Below are positions 19,582-29,157 of a stretch of DNA of 64,000 nt, piece after piece; position 1 is the stretch's first letter, and each line of letters starts with the position of its first letter. Where the stretch lies: the NCBI GenBank assembly GCA_013416795.1, contig RQSC01000032.1, positions 89,437 to 153,436 on the forward strand. Direction: 5' to 3'. The position numbers and the translations under genes are program-made. Origin of the DNA: Prasinococcaceae sp. CCMP 1430 (lineage: Eukaryota; Prasinodermophyta; Palmophyllophyceae; Prasinococcales; Prasinococcaceae). The notes beneath the pieces are model-generated. The model made no database searches. It saw only the letters and a program-made list of their open reading frames with translations, and was not told the DNA's origin.

Positions 19582-21675
19582 ATGCGGACAACTCATTATC
19601 AAGCATGCTCGGGCGCCGGGCGGCGCGCGTGGGGGGTCGCGGGCGTGTGCTTCGCGCGCTTCGCGTGGGGGATCACCGTCGCTGCGCTGCAGAGGGCGGC
19701 CGCGCGGCGGGTCGTCGCGCAGCCGCACGCGGACACGCAGGCTGTGAAGCGCATCTACGACGCGCTCGACGCACTGTCAGTGGCGGGGAGCGCACTGTCT
19801 GTCGGCGAGGCGGTCGCCGCTGCGCTTTTGACAGCGGCGGCCGCGACATGTTCGGGTGCGAGGGGGCTGTCTTGGGCGGCCGTCGCACTCGCATGGGTGG
19901 CCTTCGCAGCCTGGGCTGGCCGAGGCGCGCTCTCGTGGCGCAGGCTGCTGCGCGGCGGAGGAGAGGACGCGTGGTCGGCACACATGCACCAGAGCATTCG
20001 CGCATTTCATCGCCGCACGCTGTGGGCTGCCGCGTTGTTCGCGTGCGATGGTCCGCTCCCCGTTGACGTTGGCGCGGCGGCCTCGAAGGCCGCTGATGCG
20101 CCTGCCGCACTGCTCGTGCCGGTCCGGTCTACCGGTCTAAACGTGCGTTGGCTAGTGTGGGCGATGGCAAAGAATGAGCGCGCGGCGCGCGGGAACTGTG
20201 GCGATGAGATGTGCGGCGATCACGCTGGCAGCACGCGTGGCCAGCGACCCGGTGCCGACGAGCTGCGACGCATCGCGCGCGCCCTGCACTTCTCCGTAGC
20301 CGCGTACACGGGACCGACGCTCGACTTCGGCAGGGCCGCAGCGTGCCTGCCGCCGATCGGCCCAATGGCCCTATGGGCGTACCGACAGGGTGCGTGCACT
20401 CCATGGCGGTGGGGCCGCACGCAGGCCGTCCGTGGGGACAACATGATCGGCGGGCATGGCACTGCATGGCGCGCGTACCTGTCTCGCGGCGGAGTCGGAG
20501 GGGAGCTGCTCCACGCACGCTTGCCGCAGCGGGGGGCGCCAGCGAGCGAGCACTCGCACTTCTTTCTTCATGCCGATGACGAAAAGCGCGAGCTCGTGCT
20601 CGCTGTGCGCGGCACGAGCCGCGTGCTCGACTGCGTCATGGACGCCAGCATGCGCCCCGTCAAATGGAGCGATGGCATGTACACGCACGGATGGGCAGCC
20701 GCTCTCGCCGACGGAATCCTGAAGGAGCTACGCGGTGGGGAGATGCTCGACGTTATGCTGCGCGAGGGAGGGCGCTGCCCCGGCTACGCCCTGACCCTCA
20801 CTGGTCACTCCCTCGGTGCCGCTGTTGCCACGCTCCTGACCCTCAAGCTGCGCGCGTATCTTGGCGAATCTGTTCGTGTGCTGTGCGTGGCCATCAGCCC
20901 GATGCCATGCCTGAACGCTTCGGCGGCGCGCACGGCAGGCGTGGACTGCATGGTGACATCCGTCGTCTACAACAATGAAGTGGTGCCGTACCTTAGTATG
21001 GCACACTGTGCGCGCCTAATTGCAGCAGCCTCGAGCGGCGCAGCGGAGGGGGATGGCACGCCACCGGCAGACTGCCCAGGTGTCGCGCGAGGGCAGTGCT
21101 TCAGTACCTGCGCAGGCCTCGGTCTTCAGTGCGCGTGCGGTTCATGCCGTGGCTCGGGTGCTGCATGGGCGAGGCACGACGCGTGGGCGGGCACGACTTC
21201 CGACGTCCTCGTGCAGGCGCAAAGCACCAGTGGTCAATCGCAGGCGAGCACGGCGCCGATGGGCTCTGATGAGGGCGAAGGCTTGGGTGCCGAGGACGAC
21301 GCTCCGCGCGAACTCGTTGCGCCGCAGGCACCGCCCGCCCCTCGTGAGCCTGAGCTCTCTCAGATTTCGGTCGGCGCCGGTGAGGCCATCATCGCGATAG
21401 ACGTGGATGTGCCCCCAGCGACACGCGCCGATCGGTGTGCCGCTGGCGCGAGCGCCGTGTGCGAGCTCGTGGAGGACCTCTATATCCCGGGGCGCGTGGT
21501 GCACGTGCGCCGCGATGGAGCGAGGTGGGGTGGCAAGCACATTGCTGAGGTGGTCGAGCTGGGCGGTTTGGACCAACGCTGGCGTGAGTTGCGGCCGCTC
21601 AGGCCTCGTGCTCTCGTGGACCACGTCCCGATGCGGCTCGAGGCCGCTTGTAGGGAACTGCTCGCCGAGCTCTGA
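19582..21675 (+). CDS. Lipase class 3 protein, sn1-diacylglycerol-lipase-like
   Basis: An alpha/beta-hydrolase of the lipase 3 family. The nucleophile elbow is LTGHSLGAAVATLLTLKL, preceded by ELVLAVRGTSRVLDCVMDAS (oxyanion strand) and YTHGWAAALADGI. The N-terminal ~200 residues include at least one membrane segment (about SWAAVALAWVAFAAWAG) and a further hydrophobic stretch, like neuronal-type diacylglycerol lipases. The usual acid residue in the xxDxVPRLS motif reads YNNEVVPYLS here, so the canonical Asp is not where expected. A C-terminal His in LVDHVPMRLEAA fits the third triad member. A Cys-rich insertion lies between. Start at ATG 19582; intronless; 697 residues. Confidence 0.75.
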   Translation: MRTTHYQACSGAGRRAWGVAGVCFARFAWGITVAALQRAAARRVVAQPHADTQAVKRIYDALDALSVAGSALSVGEAVAAALLTAAAATCSGARGLSWAAVALAWVAFAAWAGRGALSWRRLLRGGGEDAWSAHMHQSIRAFHRRTLWAAALFACDGPLPVDVGAAASKAADAPAALLVPVRSTGLNVRWLVWAMAKNERAARGNCGDEMCGDHAGSTRGQRPGADELRRIARALHFSVAAYTGPTLDFGRAAACLPPIGPMALWAYRQGACTPWRWGRTQAVRGDNMIGGHGTAWRAYLSRGGVGGELLHARLPQRGAPASEHSHFFLHADDEKRELVLAVRGTSRVLDCVMDASMRPVKWSDGMYTHGWAAALADGILKELRGGEMLDVMLREGGRCPGYALTLTGHSLGAAVATLLTLKLRAYLGESVRVLCVAISPMPCLNASAARTAGVDCMVTSVVYNNEVVPYLSMAHCARLIAAASSGAAEGDGTPPADCPGVARGQCFSTCAGLGLQCACGSCRGSGAAWARHDAWAGTTSDVLVQAQSTSGQSQASTAPMGSDEGEGLGAEDDAPRELVAPQAPPAPREPELSQISVGAGEAIIAIDVDVPPATRADRCAAGASAVCELVEDLYIPGRVVHVRRDGARWGGKHIAEVVELGGLDQRWRELRPLRPRALVDHVPMRLEAACRELLAEL

Positions 21676-21840
21676 GCTACGGAGCGCCAAGTGCGCGCGT
21701 CGCCCTTGTAATCTGAAACGAATTGTATATGTACACACGATGATACAGGTGGGTTGGATGGCGCGCAGGTGCGCCAGTGTCGAGATCCTCAGCGCGTCGC
21801 CGTGCCATGGATTCCATAGCATGCGGGCTGAGTGCATGCC

Positions 21841-22638
21841 TCAGCTGGTGCCAGTCACGTGCGCATGCAGCGGCGACGATGGGTCGACGAGTGCAACATT
21901 CCGGGCGACACTTGAGCTCGGCATTGCTGGCCCCGCGGCGGCCGCTGCTTGGCCCGTAGCGCTGCTGCCGCTCACGTCTTCAGCTTCCCCTTCCACAGTA
22001 AGTGCCACGGGTACAAGAGTCGCATACGCATTCGCCTGCACCGCCTGAAGGTGCGCGTTGAAGATGTCAGCGAACGCGCGCGCGTCTGCGTTGCCACCGA
22101 GAAAGCTCAATGTGAATTGGCCGGCGCCGACGAGCCCACTGCAATACTCGGTCGGCTCGACGACGCCGCTCAGTTCCCATCCGCCGAACATCTTCTTGCG
22201 GCCCTGTGTGCACGCATGTTGTGCCGTCGAGCGTGACCATCGGGTCAGCAGGCGTACGCAGGCGGAGGCGACACGGCGAGGGGTGGCAGCCCACAGCGGT
22301 GCAGGTGAGCGCGGCGCCGCGCGGCAGCAGTGCGTAGAGACGAATACCGCCATTCGCACACAGCGCGCACACACCTTGGCCCCTTGGCGCACATTCAGGT
22401 GAGGCATCTCAAACCCCACGAAGTGCATCGCCGATGGCGATGTCACGAAGACAGTACGCTGATTCGACACGAACGCTCGGCCCTGGCCGTAGTGCGAGCC
22501 GCCGAGCCCAGGGTGCCCGCCGCCAGACTCGATCGCAAAGCGCACGTTTGGGTGGAAGGCGAGCATCTGCTCGTGCTCGCGCAGCGCGGGGGCGCGCTCG
22601 CCGGACTCGAGCAGGTCTTCATCGTAGATGCACGACAT
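21841..22638 (-). CDS. WBP2-like GRAM-domain protein
   Basis: Exon 1 runs from the ATG at 22638 to 22375 and exon 2 from 22203 to the stop at 21841, joined by a 171-nt GT-AG intron in phase 0. The intron is a multiple of three and open, so the frame also reads through. The spliced core GRAFVSNQRTVFVTSPSAMHFVGFEMPHLNV, then GGWELSGVVEP and QFTLSFLGGNADARAFADIF, matches WW-domain-binding protein 2 and plant UPF0664 proteins of the GRAM/PH fold, which bind membranes or act as adaptors. The PPxY motifs of animal WBP2 are absent. The tail is Ala/Ser-rich. The frame is open upstream of 22638 (VASSPGANPGKGSA), so a further 5' exon or an A|TG start near 22679 is possible. Confidence 0.75.
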   Translation of the reverse strand: MSCIYDEDLLESGERAPALREHEQMLAFHPNVRFAIESGGGHPGLGGSHYGQGRAFVSNQRTVFVTSPSAMHFVGFEMPHLNVRQGAKVCARCVRMAVFVSTHCCRAAPRSPAPLWAATPRRVASACVRLLTRWSRSTAQHACTQGRKKMFGGWELSGVVEPTEYCSGLVGAGQFTLSFLGGNADARAFADIFNAHLQAVQANAYATLVPVALTVEGEAEDVSGSSATGQAAAAAGPAMPSSSVARNVALVDPSSPLHAHVTGTS

Positions 22639-22680
22639 CGCGGAGCCTTTGCCAGGATTGGCACCGGGCGACGACGCCAC

Positions 22681-23032
22681 TCGTGGCGGTGCCGCCGCCG
22701 CCGCCTCTGACGCGCGAGTGTGCCGAGCTCACCGTGGCACCGCCCACCCTCGCTCCACCTGTCTCCGCCTCCCGCGGCCGCGCCCCGGCACCAGGTGACA
22801 CGAGGACCTCCTTCTCCCTCCCGTCCACCGCCGCGGTCCGCCTTGCCACCACGCGGCGGGCGCCGCACGCGCATGGTGTGGCGAGTGACATCAGACACCT
22901 GGCTGTCACCTGCCGTAGAACGAGCAGTTTCGTTTTGCGTACCGCTGTCGCCCGGGGGTGCTGCCACACCGCGAGCGCAGCGCGCTGGTGGCGACGCAGG
23001 TGGGCCGGTGTGGGTATGTGTCGGGGGTGCGA
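22681..23032. promoter_or_regulatory. Divergent upstream region of GRAM and amidase genes
   Basis: About 350 bp separate the 5' end of the minus-strand GRAM gene from the plus-strand dimethylformamidase-like gene. By position it should carry both promoters. No named element is seen. Confidence 0.3.
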
Positions 23033-25348
23033 ATGGCCAGGCGCGTGCTAGGGCGAGTGATGCGGGCTAGGGGGCGAGCGGCGCTGGTGGCGCTCGCGAC
23101 GGTGCTGGCATGCGCTGCGCCACATGCGCTGGTGGCGCGAGGCGTCCCGGCGTCAGTTACGGAGAACGCGCTGCCTGGTGCGCCGCGCACCGAGTGGGAC
23201 GTGAACGCCGCGGGCGACCCGTCGCTGCAGGGCTTCGCGCGTGCGCAGTCATACGCGCAGGGTGAGGTCGCGCGCATTGCCGCACGGGCGCTCGGTGACT
23301 TCGAGTGGCGCGCCGATGTGTACCGTCTCGGGTACTACTCGGGGGAGGGCGCGCGCCACGTCCTCACGCTGCGGCCCACTGCTGCGCAGGCAGAGGCATC
23401 ACGCGCGCAGCCTGAATGCGTGCTCGTGGAACCCGCCACGCTGCTCTTCGACTGTGCCAATTGGGCGACCTCGCTTGAGTTCGTCGTGCCGAACGATGCT
23501 ACATCGGGTTTGTACGTTGCGCGCCTCGTGCGGACTGGCAGCGGTGACGACAACGGTGGCTGGCGGGCGGACGACGTCGGGCTCGACACATCCGCCACGC
23601 CGCAATTCGCCAAGGCGGGCGCCGCGGCAGGGACAGATCCCCGACCGGCGAACAGCACGCATTCGTACGGGGCGGCCGGCCATGGCGACCTTCGCGACAA
23701 GCTCCGCGAGCCGCGCGCATCGCACGTGTGGTTCGTGGTCAGAGCAGCGGACGCCGACCCGGATTCAGCCGGACGTGGCACGGAGCGCGCTGCTGAGCGC
23801 AAGCGCAATGGCGTGCTTGTGCAGACGGCCGATACGACCTGGCAAGCGTACAATCGCTGGGGGGGATCGGGCCTCTACGGCGGAGTCGGCGTGGGCCACG
23901 GCCCGAAGGACTACGGTGGTGGCGGCCTCGACCCTGACGCACCCGCGCGACGCTCATTCAAAGTCTCGTACAATAGGCCGCTCGTCACGCGCGACTATCG
24001 CTCCATCAATATGCCGCTCGGCGCTGAGCTGCCCGGCATCATGTGGCTCGAGAGAAATGGCTATGATGTCGAGTACGTGTCAGCCGGAGATGTCGACCGA
24101 CTGGGAGCGGCTTTGCTGGGGCAGTATGCGGTCTTTCTCTCTCTGGGCCACGACGAGTACAGCACGCAGCGTCAGTTCGAGGCGCTGCAGCGAGCTCGCG
24201 CGCACAACGCCACCAGTCTCTTTTTCTGGTCCGCAAATGAGTATTTCTGGCGCGTGCGCTGGGAGGCCGACCCCGCTGGCGAGGCCAGGCGCGTCATGGT
24301 GTGCTACAAGGATACGCAGGCCGACGTCAAGCTCGACCCGCTGCCGGGCGAGTGGACGGGCACGTTCCGCGACGCACGTCCGCAGAATCCGCTGGGTAGC
24401 CAGCCCGAGAATATCTTATCGGGCACTATCTTCACGGTAAACGCATGGCGCAACGACGCGCTGGAGGTGCCCAGCGAGATGGCGGCGCTGCGCTTCTGGC
24501 GACACTCGGATATGTTTGAGAGGGCTCGCGGCAGTGGCGCTGCCTATTTACCTCGAGGCGTGCTCGGGCATGAATGGGACGAGGACGTGTGCAACGGCGC
24601 TCGTCCCGCGTGTATCGCTCACCTCAGTCGCACCCAAGTGGACGGCGTCATGTACGTCCAGGACCATGGTTCTGTGTATGACACCGGCAGTGCAACCCAC
24701 CGAATGGTGGCGTTCAGGCATCCGACGTCGGGCGCTCTGACATGGGGCACTGGTACCGTGCAGTGGAGCTGGGGGCTTTCGCCGCTACACGACGGCGGCG
24801 CCGAGGGGGGGGTGCCGCCCGAGAGGGCCAATCCGTTCAACACGCGCGTGCGTCGAGATGTTGTGGGCACCGACGTGTCCGCGCAGCAGCTGAGTGTCAA
24901 CATGTTTGTGGACGCGGGCGTGACCGCGCACACGCTGCAGCGCGAACTCACGCCGCCCGCGCGCTCCACGGACACAAGCCCACCGCGCTCGCGCGTTTCC
25001 TCGCAGAGCCACGATGCCATTTACGTGTTGGCGCGGGACGTCGGTGGTGGGCGCGTGGCTGGTGTCGAGTTGAGCTTCGACGGTGGTAGCTCGTGGCACT
25101 TCGCAGAAAGAGCGGCACACGCGTACGCAGGCGAGACTGGCGGTGGCGAAGGTGCTGCTCATTCGCAGAGAGCGGCTGCGTCTGCAGCCTCGGGGGCCGA
25201 CGAGCTCTTCGTGCTGCGGCGTCGTGTGGGCACCCGTTGGCACCCTGGCGCGCCGCTGCTCGTGCGCGCCGTCGACGACTCGCTGAACTGCGAGACCGCG
25301 CACGCTGGCAGCGATGAGATGCGGGTTCGGGACGCCTCTGAGCTCTAG
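23033..25348 (+). CDS. N,N-dimethylformamidase beta-subunit-like protein, secreted
   Basis: A 771-residue intronless protein with an N-terminal signal sequence (ARGRAALVALATVLACAAPHALVARG), then a domain like the large subunit of bacterial N,N-dimethylformamidase. Landmarks: TENALPGAPRTEWDV, DVYRLGYYSGEGARHV, VLVQTADTTWQAYNRWGGSGLYG, MWLERNGYDVEYVSAGDVDR, LGHDEYSTQRQFE, FFWSANEYFWRVRWE and LGHEWDEDVCNG. In the bacterial enzyme a mononuclear iron held by two Tyr and one Glu cleaves the amide. The Tyr of GHDEY and NEYFW and the Glu of GHEWD are candidates here. A C-terminal beta region (VAGVELSFDGGSSWH) resembles a fibronectin-like module. The substrate is unknown. Family members are mainly bacterial as far as I know, which hints at transfer. 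Start at ATG 23033. Confidence 0.85.
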   Translation: MARRVLGRVMRARGRAALVALATVLACAAPHALVARGVPASVTENALPGAPRTEWDVNAAGDPSLQGFARAQSYAQGEVARIAARALGDFEWRADVYRLGYYSGEGARHVLTLRPTAAQAEASRAQPECVLVEPATLLFDCANWATSLEFVVPNDATSGLYVARLVRTGSGDDNGGWRADDVGLDTSATPQFAKAGAAAGTDPRPANSTHSYGAAGHGDLRDKLREPRASHVWFVVRAADADPDSAGRGTERAAERKRNGVLVQTADTTWQAYNRWGGSGLYGGVGVGHGPKDYGGGGLDPDAPARRSFKVSYNRPLVTRDYRSINMPLGAELPGIMWLERNGYDVEYVSAGDVDRLGAALLGQYAVFLSLGHDEYSTQRQFEALQRARAHNATSLFFWSANEYFWRVRWEADPAGEARRVMVCYKDTQADVKLDPLPGEWTGTFRDARPQNPLGSQPENILSGTIFTVNAWRNDALEVPSEMAALRFWRHSDMFERARGSGAAYLPRGVLGHEWDEDVCNGARPACIAHLSRTQVDGVMYVQDHGSVYDTGSATHRMVAFRHPTSGALTWGTGTVQWSWGLSPLHDGGAEGGVPPERANPFNTRVRRDVVGTDVSAQQLSVNMFVDAGVTAHTLQRELTPPARSTDTSPPRSRVSSQSHDAIYVLARDVGGGRVAGVELSFDGGSSWHFAERAAHAYAGETGGGEGAAHSQRAAASAASGADELFVLRRRVGTRWHPGAPLLVRAVDDSLNCETAHAGSDEMRVRDASEL

Positions 25349-25485
25349 GTCTAAGTGAAAGCCGTGCTACACCGCTTCGGCCTGAGCACACTCTCGGCGC
25401 CGAGCGAGAATCCTTGTGTGATGCCAATCAATACCGCGACATTACTCGAGCCATTGCCAGCCGGCGACAGTAGCTGACAAGACAA

Positions 25486-27462
25486 CTATACAGAGCCTTC
25501 GCTGTCAGTCGCGGCGTCCGTTCCCGCCCGTCCCGGGTCGGACATTGCGCTCTCCGACAGCGCCCGTGAAGCGCAAGTCTCGCGCGCCTCGGCAAATGCC
25601 ACAGAGCAGTCCGCAGCGCTGGGTCGTTCGGCTGGATTCGTCGCCATGGCCATGCGCAGGAGCCTGCATAGAGACTCCGACCCCCCGCGCGGTGGGGTGA
25701 ACTCTCCGGTCGCAGAAAACTTGACAGTGCCAAAGGCTACCTGCGCAACGATGAGTCCAGCCATCCAGACGTCGATCGCCGCGCCGGGCGCTGCTGGCGC
25801 GCGGGTAGTGAAGTCGATCGCGCCGCCCCCGCGGAGGAGCTCCGGCGGCCGCGTGGTCAGGCAGCACGCATCGAGCGCAACGCGAGCGAGCTTCCAAAGA
25901 GGCGTCTCGCTCTGTTGAGCCTGCGATAGCTCAGGGGCGTGCATGTGCTGCTGCCTGACGTTGGGACCTGCATCGCCGAGGTCGCTCCCCGCCGCATTCG
26001 CGACGTCCGTGCGGTTGCTACGTGCAGCAGAGCTTGCAGGTCGGCTTACGCTCGGCTGAGGAGGCTGCCACGTCGGCATTTCGGCCTCTGAACCCGCGCT
26101 GCTCGCTCTGCTACTCGCCTTCGAGGACCTTCCGGCGTCTGCGCCTGCAGTCGTCAGATCGCGCACGCAGTGTGCGAAGCGAGCGATTTTCCAGAGCCCG
26201 TCCTCCCCGAGTTCGATGTCCTCGGGACTGAGGGTGAGCACGGCGTGCCCAGCAGCGTGCACGGCGGCGAGGCCACCCATGATGTCCTCGCCGATTGCGT
26301 AAATTTCAAGTTCGACCTCTGTTAGGTCGAGACTGTGTTGCGACCTGCGGTGAGCAGTAAGAGTCAACGTCGGGGCTGCCCGCGTGGCTGACTCGGCACC
26401 CGGGGGGGGTGGAAGCGGTTGCAGCGGCAGCAACAGCGGTGGCTGGCTCCGCATCCAGGACGCAAGCGTGCCCCCGGGACAGAACTCTGTGAGGAGAAGC
26501 ACCTCCGCGCAGCCTGCACTCCCAACCGCGGATCGCCTCGAGTCCCGCGCCACGAGTCGTGCTACGTTCGCCGACGACGCACACGCCAGCTGCAGCGCGG
26601 CCTCGCGCTCCACCGCTGCGGCCTCCTGCGGTGCACTGTCGGGTAACAACCGCCGCCAGAGCGCCATGAGCCGTCCCTCGCCCCCAACCTCGACGCATTG
26701 AAAGCCCGCCGTGAGGTCAGGCAGGGCTGGCTTTGTCTGCTCGTCTGCGGGCTCGGTGTCGCCAACGACAGCGGCGCGAGCCTGCTGCTGCCAGCGCGGC
26801 CGCGAGGCGGACGAAGATTCGATCTTGCGCAGCACCTGCACGGTGATGCCACCTACGACTAACGTGCTGCCAACGTCGGGCGGGCCCGATTGCTTGTGTT
26901 CGTCCTCGGGCTGGTGGTGAAGCGCCACGGGCACGCGGGTGCGCGCCTCTTCGACGGCGCGACGCGCCTCTGGGCTGTCGTCAAAGCCGCTACCGCTCGG
27001 CGGAGTGTTTCGTTGGGGAGAGAGAGGCTCCCGCAGCGCGCGATCGCGCGCGCGCCAGCCTTGGCGCGACGGCGAGCCCACGAGTTCCGGGTCCATTTCC
27101 TCAAGCATGACGGTGTATGCGGACCGAGCACTCTTTTTCTTTCGCCCCGGTAGTAGGAAGCTACCAGTGCGGCTCGGTGACTGTGGGGCCGTGCTCCCGC
27201 TCGGGCGTTCCCCAGCATCGCCAGTACCCCTCGCCCCGCCAGTTGCCCCCCTCTTCGTACCGTCGTTGGGGCCGAGCCCTGCCCCGCCGCCGTCACGCTC
27301 CAGCAGCGTGCGCACGAAGCGGGCATGCACGCGTCGCCGCCGGGCGAAGCGCGCAAAGCACCAGATGAGCAAACCTAGCAACGCTAGGCCGCCGACGCCC
27401 GCGCCGACGCCTATGCCTACAGCCGCGCCCGTGCTCAGGCCTAAGAGCTTTCGGCCCGGCAT
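25486..27462 (-). CDS. Single-pass transmembrane pseudokinase
   Basis: The 658-residue protein begins at the ATG 27462 (MPGRKLLGL). A Gly/Ala-rich transmembrane helix follows (AAVGIGVGAGVGGLALLGLLIWCF), then a basic stop-transfer (ARFARRRR), a long disordered linker and a protein-kinase-like fold. The kinase catalytic residues are missing: the VAIK position reads MALWRRL, the HRDxKxxN loop reads HAVLTLSPEDIEL, and DFG reads ARF. The structural parts persist: FCPGGTLASWM, the APE-like PPELL, and IDVWMAGLIVAQVAFG of helix F. An adaptor or scaffold role is inferred. An upstream exon with a signal peptide may exist, since the frame is open upstream of 27462. A Ser/Ala-rich insertion sits in the activation segment. 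Confidence 0.7.
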   Translation of the reverse strand: MPGRKLLGLSTGAAVGIGVGAGVGGLALLGLLIWCFARFARRRRVHARFVRTLLERDGGGAGLGPNDGTKRGATGGARGTGDAGERPSGSTAPQSPSRTGSFLLPGRKKKSARSAYTVMLEEMDPELVGSPSRQGWRARDRALREPLSPQRNTPPSGSGFDDSPEARRAVEEARTRVPVALHHQPEDEHKQSGPPDVGSTLVVGGITVQVLRKIESSSASRPRWQQQARAAVVGDTEPADEQTKPALPDLTAGFQCVEVGGEGRLMALWRRLLPDSAPQEAAAVEREAALQLACASSANVARLVARDSRRSAVGSAGCAEVLLLTEFCPGGTLASWMRSQPPLLLPLQPLPPPPGAESATRAAPTLTLTAHRRSQHSLDLTEVELEIYAIGEDIMGGLAAVHAAGHAVLTLSPEDIELGEDGLWKIARFAHCVRDLTTAGADAGRSSKASSRASSAGSEAEMPTWQPPQPSVSRPASSAARSNRTDVANAAGSDLGDAGPNVRQQHMHAPELSQAQQSETPLWKLARVALDACCLTTRPPELLRGGGAIDFTTRAPAAPGAAIDVWMAGLIVAQVAFGTVKFSATGEFTPPRGGSESLCRLLRMAMATNPAERPSAADCSVAFAEARETCASRALSESAMSDPGRAGTDAATDSEGSV

Positions 27463-27937
27463 TGCCACAGCGGCACGCACCACACTGCCTCCCTTGCTGG
27501 CAGCGTGGAGGGTCTGCAATGCCAGTGACAATGTTTCGCAGCCCCAGCTGCCTCGCGCTCTTAAGGAGCGACTGGTCACGCGCACGTTCACCACGGCCGC
27601 GGCCGCGGCTCGGCCGCCGCGGACCTTCGCGCAGGCCCAGGGTTTCGCGGGGCTCGCGCCCGTGCGGGCTGGGGCCAAGGGCGGCGCTGCACGCCGCGCG
27701 TGCGCGGTGTGGTGGCGCGGTGGTACCAGGTACCACGACTCGTTGCTTCAAAGTACGAAGGCAGTACACGTGGAGGTGCGCGAATCGAGCTGCGCGCGCA
27801 TTTTTTGAATGTCAACGACTCGTCGTGGACTTGGTTGTGGAGGTTCTTGAGCAATTTTACAAAATCATTTGGGAGAGGTGTGTGGCACCATTTAGTGCTA
27901 CATGGGACGTGTCGTTTCTCGTTGACCCGCAAAAAAT

Positions 27938-29157
27938 CTAGTCCGCGACGCACTGCCATCGGCCGCTCGCGCATCTCGACTGATTGAAGAAGTACATGGC
28001 GTCGTAGAGGCTCGGGTCGTCGCTGGCGGTCGTGTTCCAGTCGGCAGTGAACTGCGGCGCGTAATTGGTAATGACGAGGTCCATCTCAACGTCGCCGCCG
28101 GGCGGAGCTGCGCGTGCGTCGTAAGAGCGCCGCGCGGCGTCGAGGAATGAGTTGCTGACAGCCTGCGCGAGCGCAATCGCCTCGCGCGTGTGCGGCACGG
28201 CAAAGCTCGGCGACCACTCAAACGCAGGCTTCTCTGGATGGAATTGCGTGCCGGAGATCGGTAGCCCCACCGCCTCGAAGGACGACACGTAAAGAGAGCC
28301 GTTGCGGTCGGGCGAGGTCGTGATGAGCGTGTAGGCAGACTCGTTCCCGAGGTATGCGTTTCCACGGAACGCTTCGGGGCTCACGCCGCGGCTGTGATCC
28401 TCGAAGACGATGGGGGGCAGCACGTCGGTCGCCGCGCGCTCGAGGAGCTCTGGCGAGGCGCGCGAGTATAGCTGGGTCGCCTCGGGCTTCATGAGGTTCG
28501 CGCTGGCAAATTGAAGTGGCGAAGTGGAGTTCAGCGCATCAAACTCGCTGATGATTGACCCCGTCTGGTTCTCCAACGTGCTGTTGTCTTTGCCCAGTTG
28601 TAGGAGCAGCATCTCATGTCCGAGGCAGGTGCCATGTAGGGGGAAATAGCGCCCGCGCGCGTTCTCCTCCAGCACGAGATTGAGGAGGATGTCACCTGGA
28701 CCTCTCGCGCGGGTTTGCGCGCATGAGCATGCCGCGGGCGCGCGTTAGAATGGATGGGTGCGCCCAGGGGCGTGCGCGACACTGCATGCGCGAGAGAGCG
28801 CCCTTGCGCACCTGCCTCGCGCAGGGGCTGCCCGGCGAAGACATAGTTTGCGCCGCCGGGGAAGACGAGGCCGTCCAGCGCCGTCACGAGCGCGGCGAGC
28901 TGCTCGTGCGTGGCGTCGTATGGCACGGGCACCGCGCGCCCGCCGCCACTCTCAATCCACTTCACATAGGAGGCCGCGAGGTAAGGCACGGTGTCGTTGG
29001 CCGTCTGCGCGCCAGGCGGCCACCACGGCTGCGTGAGCACCCCGACTAAGGGTCGTGCGGACGAGCCCCCGACGGTCGCCGCGAGGCTCTTCGCGGCCGC
29101 TGACAGCGCCATCGCCGCAGCGGTAAACAAGCGCGTTGCGAGGGAAGGCGCCAGCAT
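27938..29157 (-). CDS. Gamma-glutamyl hydrolase (folate polyglutamate hydrolase)
   Basis: A class I glutamine-amidotransferase-fold peptidase (C26) that trims polyglutamate from folates. Exon 1 is 29157-28812, exon 2 28695-27938, with a 116-nt GT-AG intron splitting a Gly codon (LREA|GDILLNL). The N-terminal signal-like segment (MLAPSLATRLFTAAAMALSAAA) fits a secretory or vacuolar location. Then come RPLVGVLTQPWW, AASYVKWIESGGGRAVPVPYD and LDGLVFPGGAN. The nucleophile Cys is in PLHGTCLGHE (~139) and the His in GTQFHPEKPAFEW. Several NxS/T sites agree with a glycosylated protein. The spliced length is 367 residues, normal for the family. The start is the ATG at 29157. Confidence 0.93.

Noticed and set aside
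22958-23032. 25 extra N-terminal residues for the dimethylformamidase-like protein
   Set aside because: The upstream start codon is not ATG, and the ATG at 23033 directly precedes a good signal peptide.
27712-27745. GGTACCAGGTACC-type palindrome as a transposon end
   Set aside because: It is a short palindrome only, with no matching inverted partner or target duplication found nearby.
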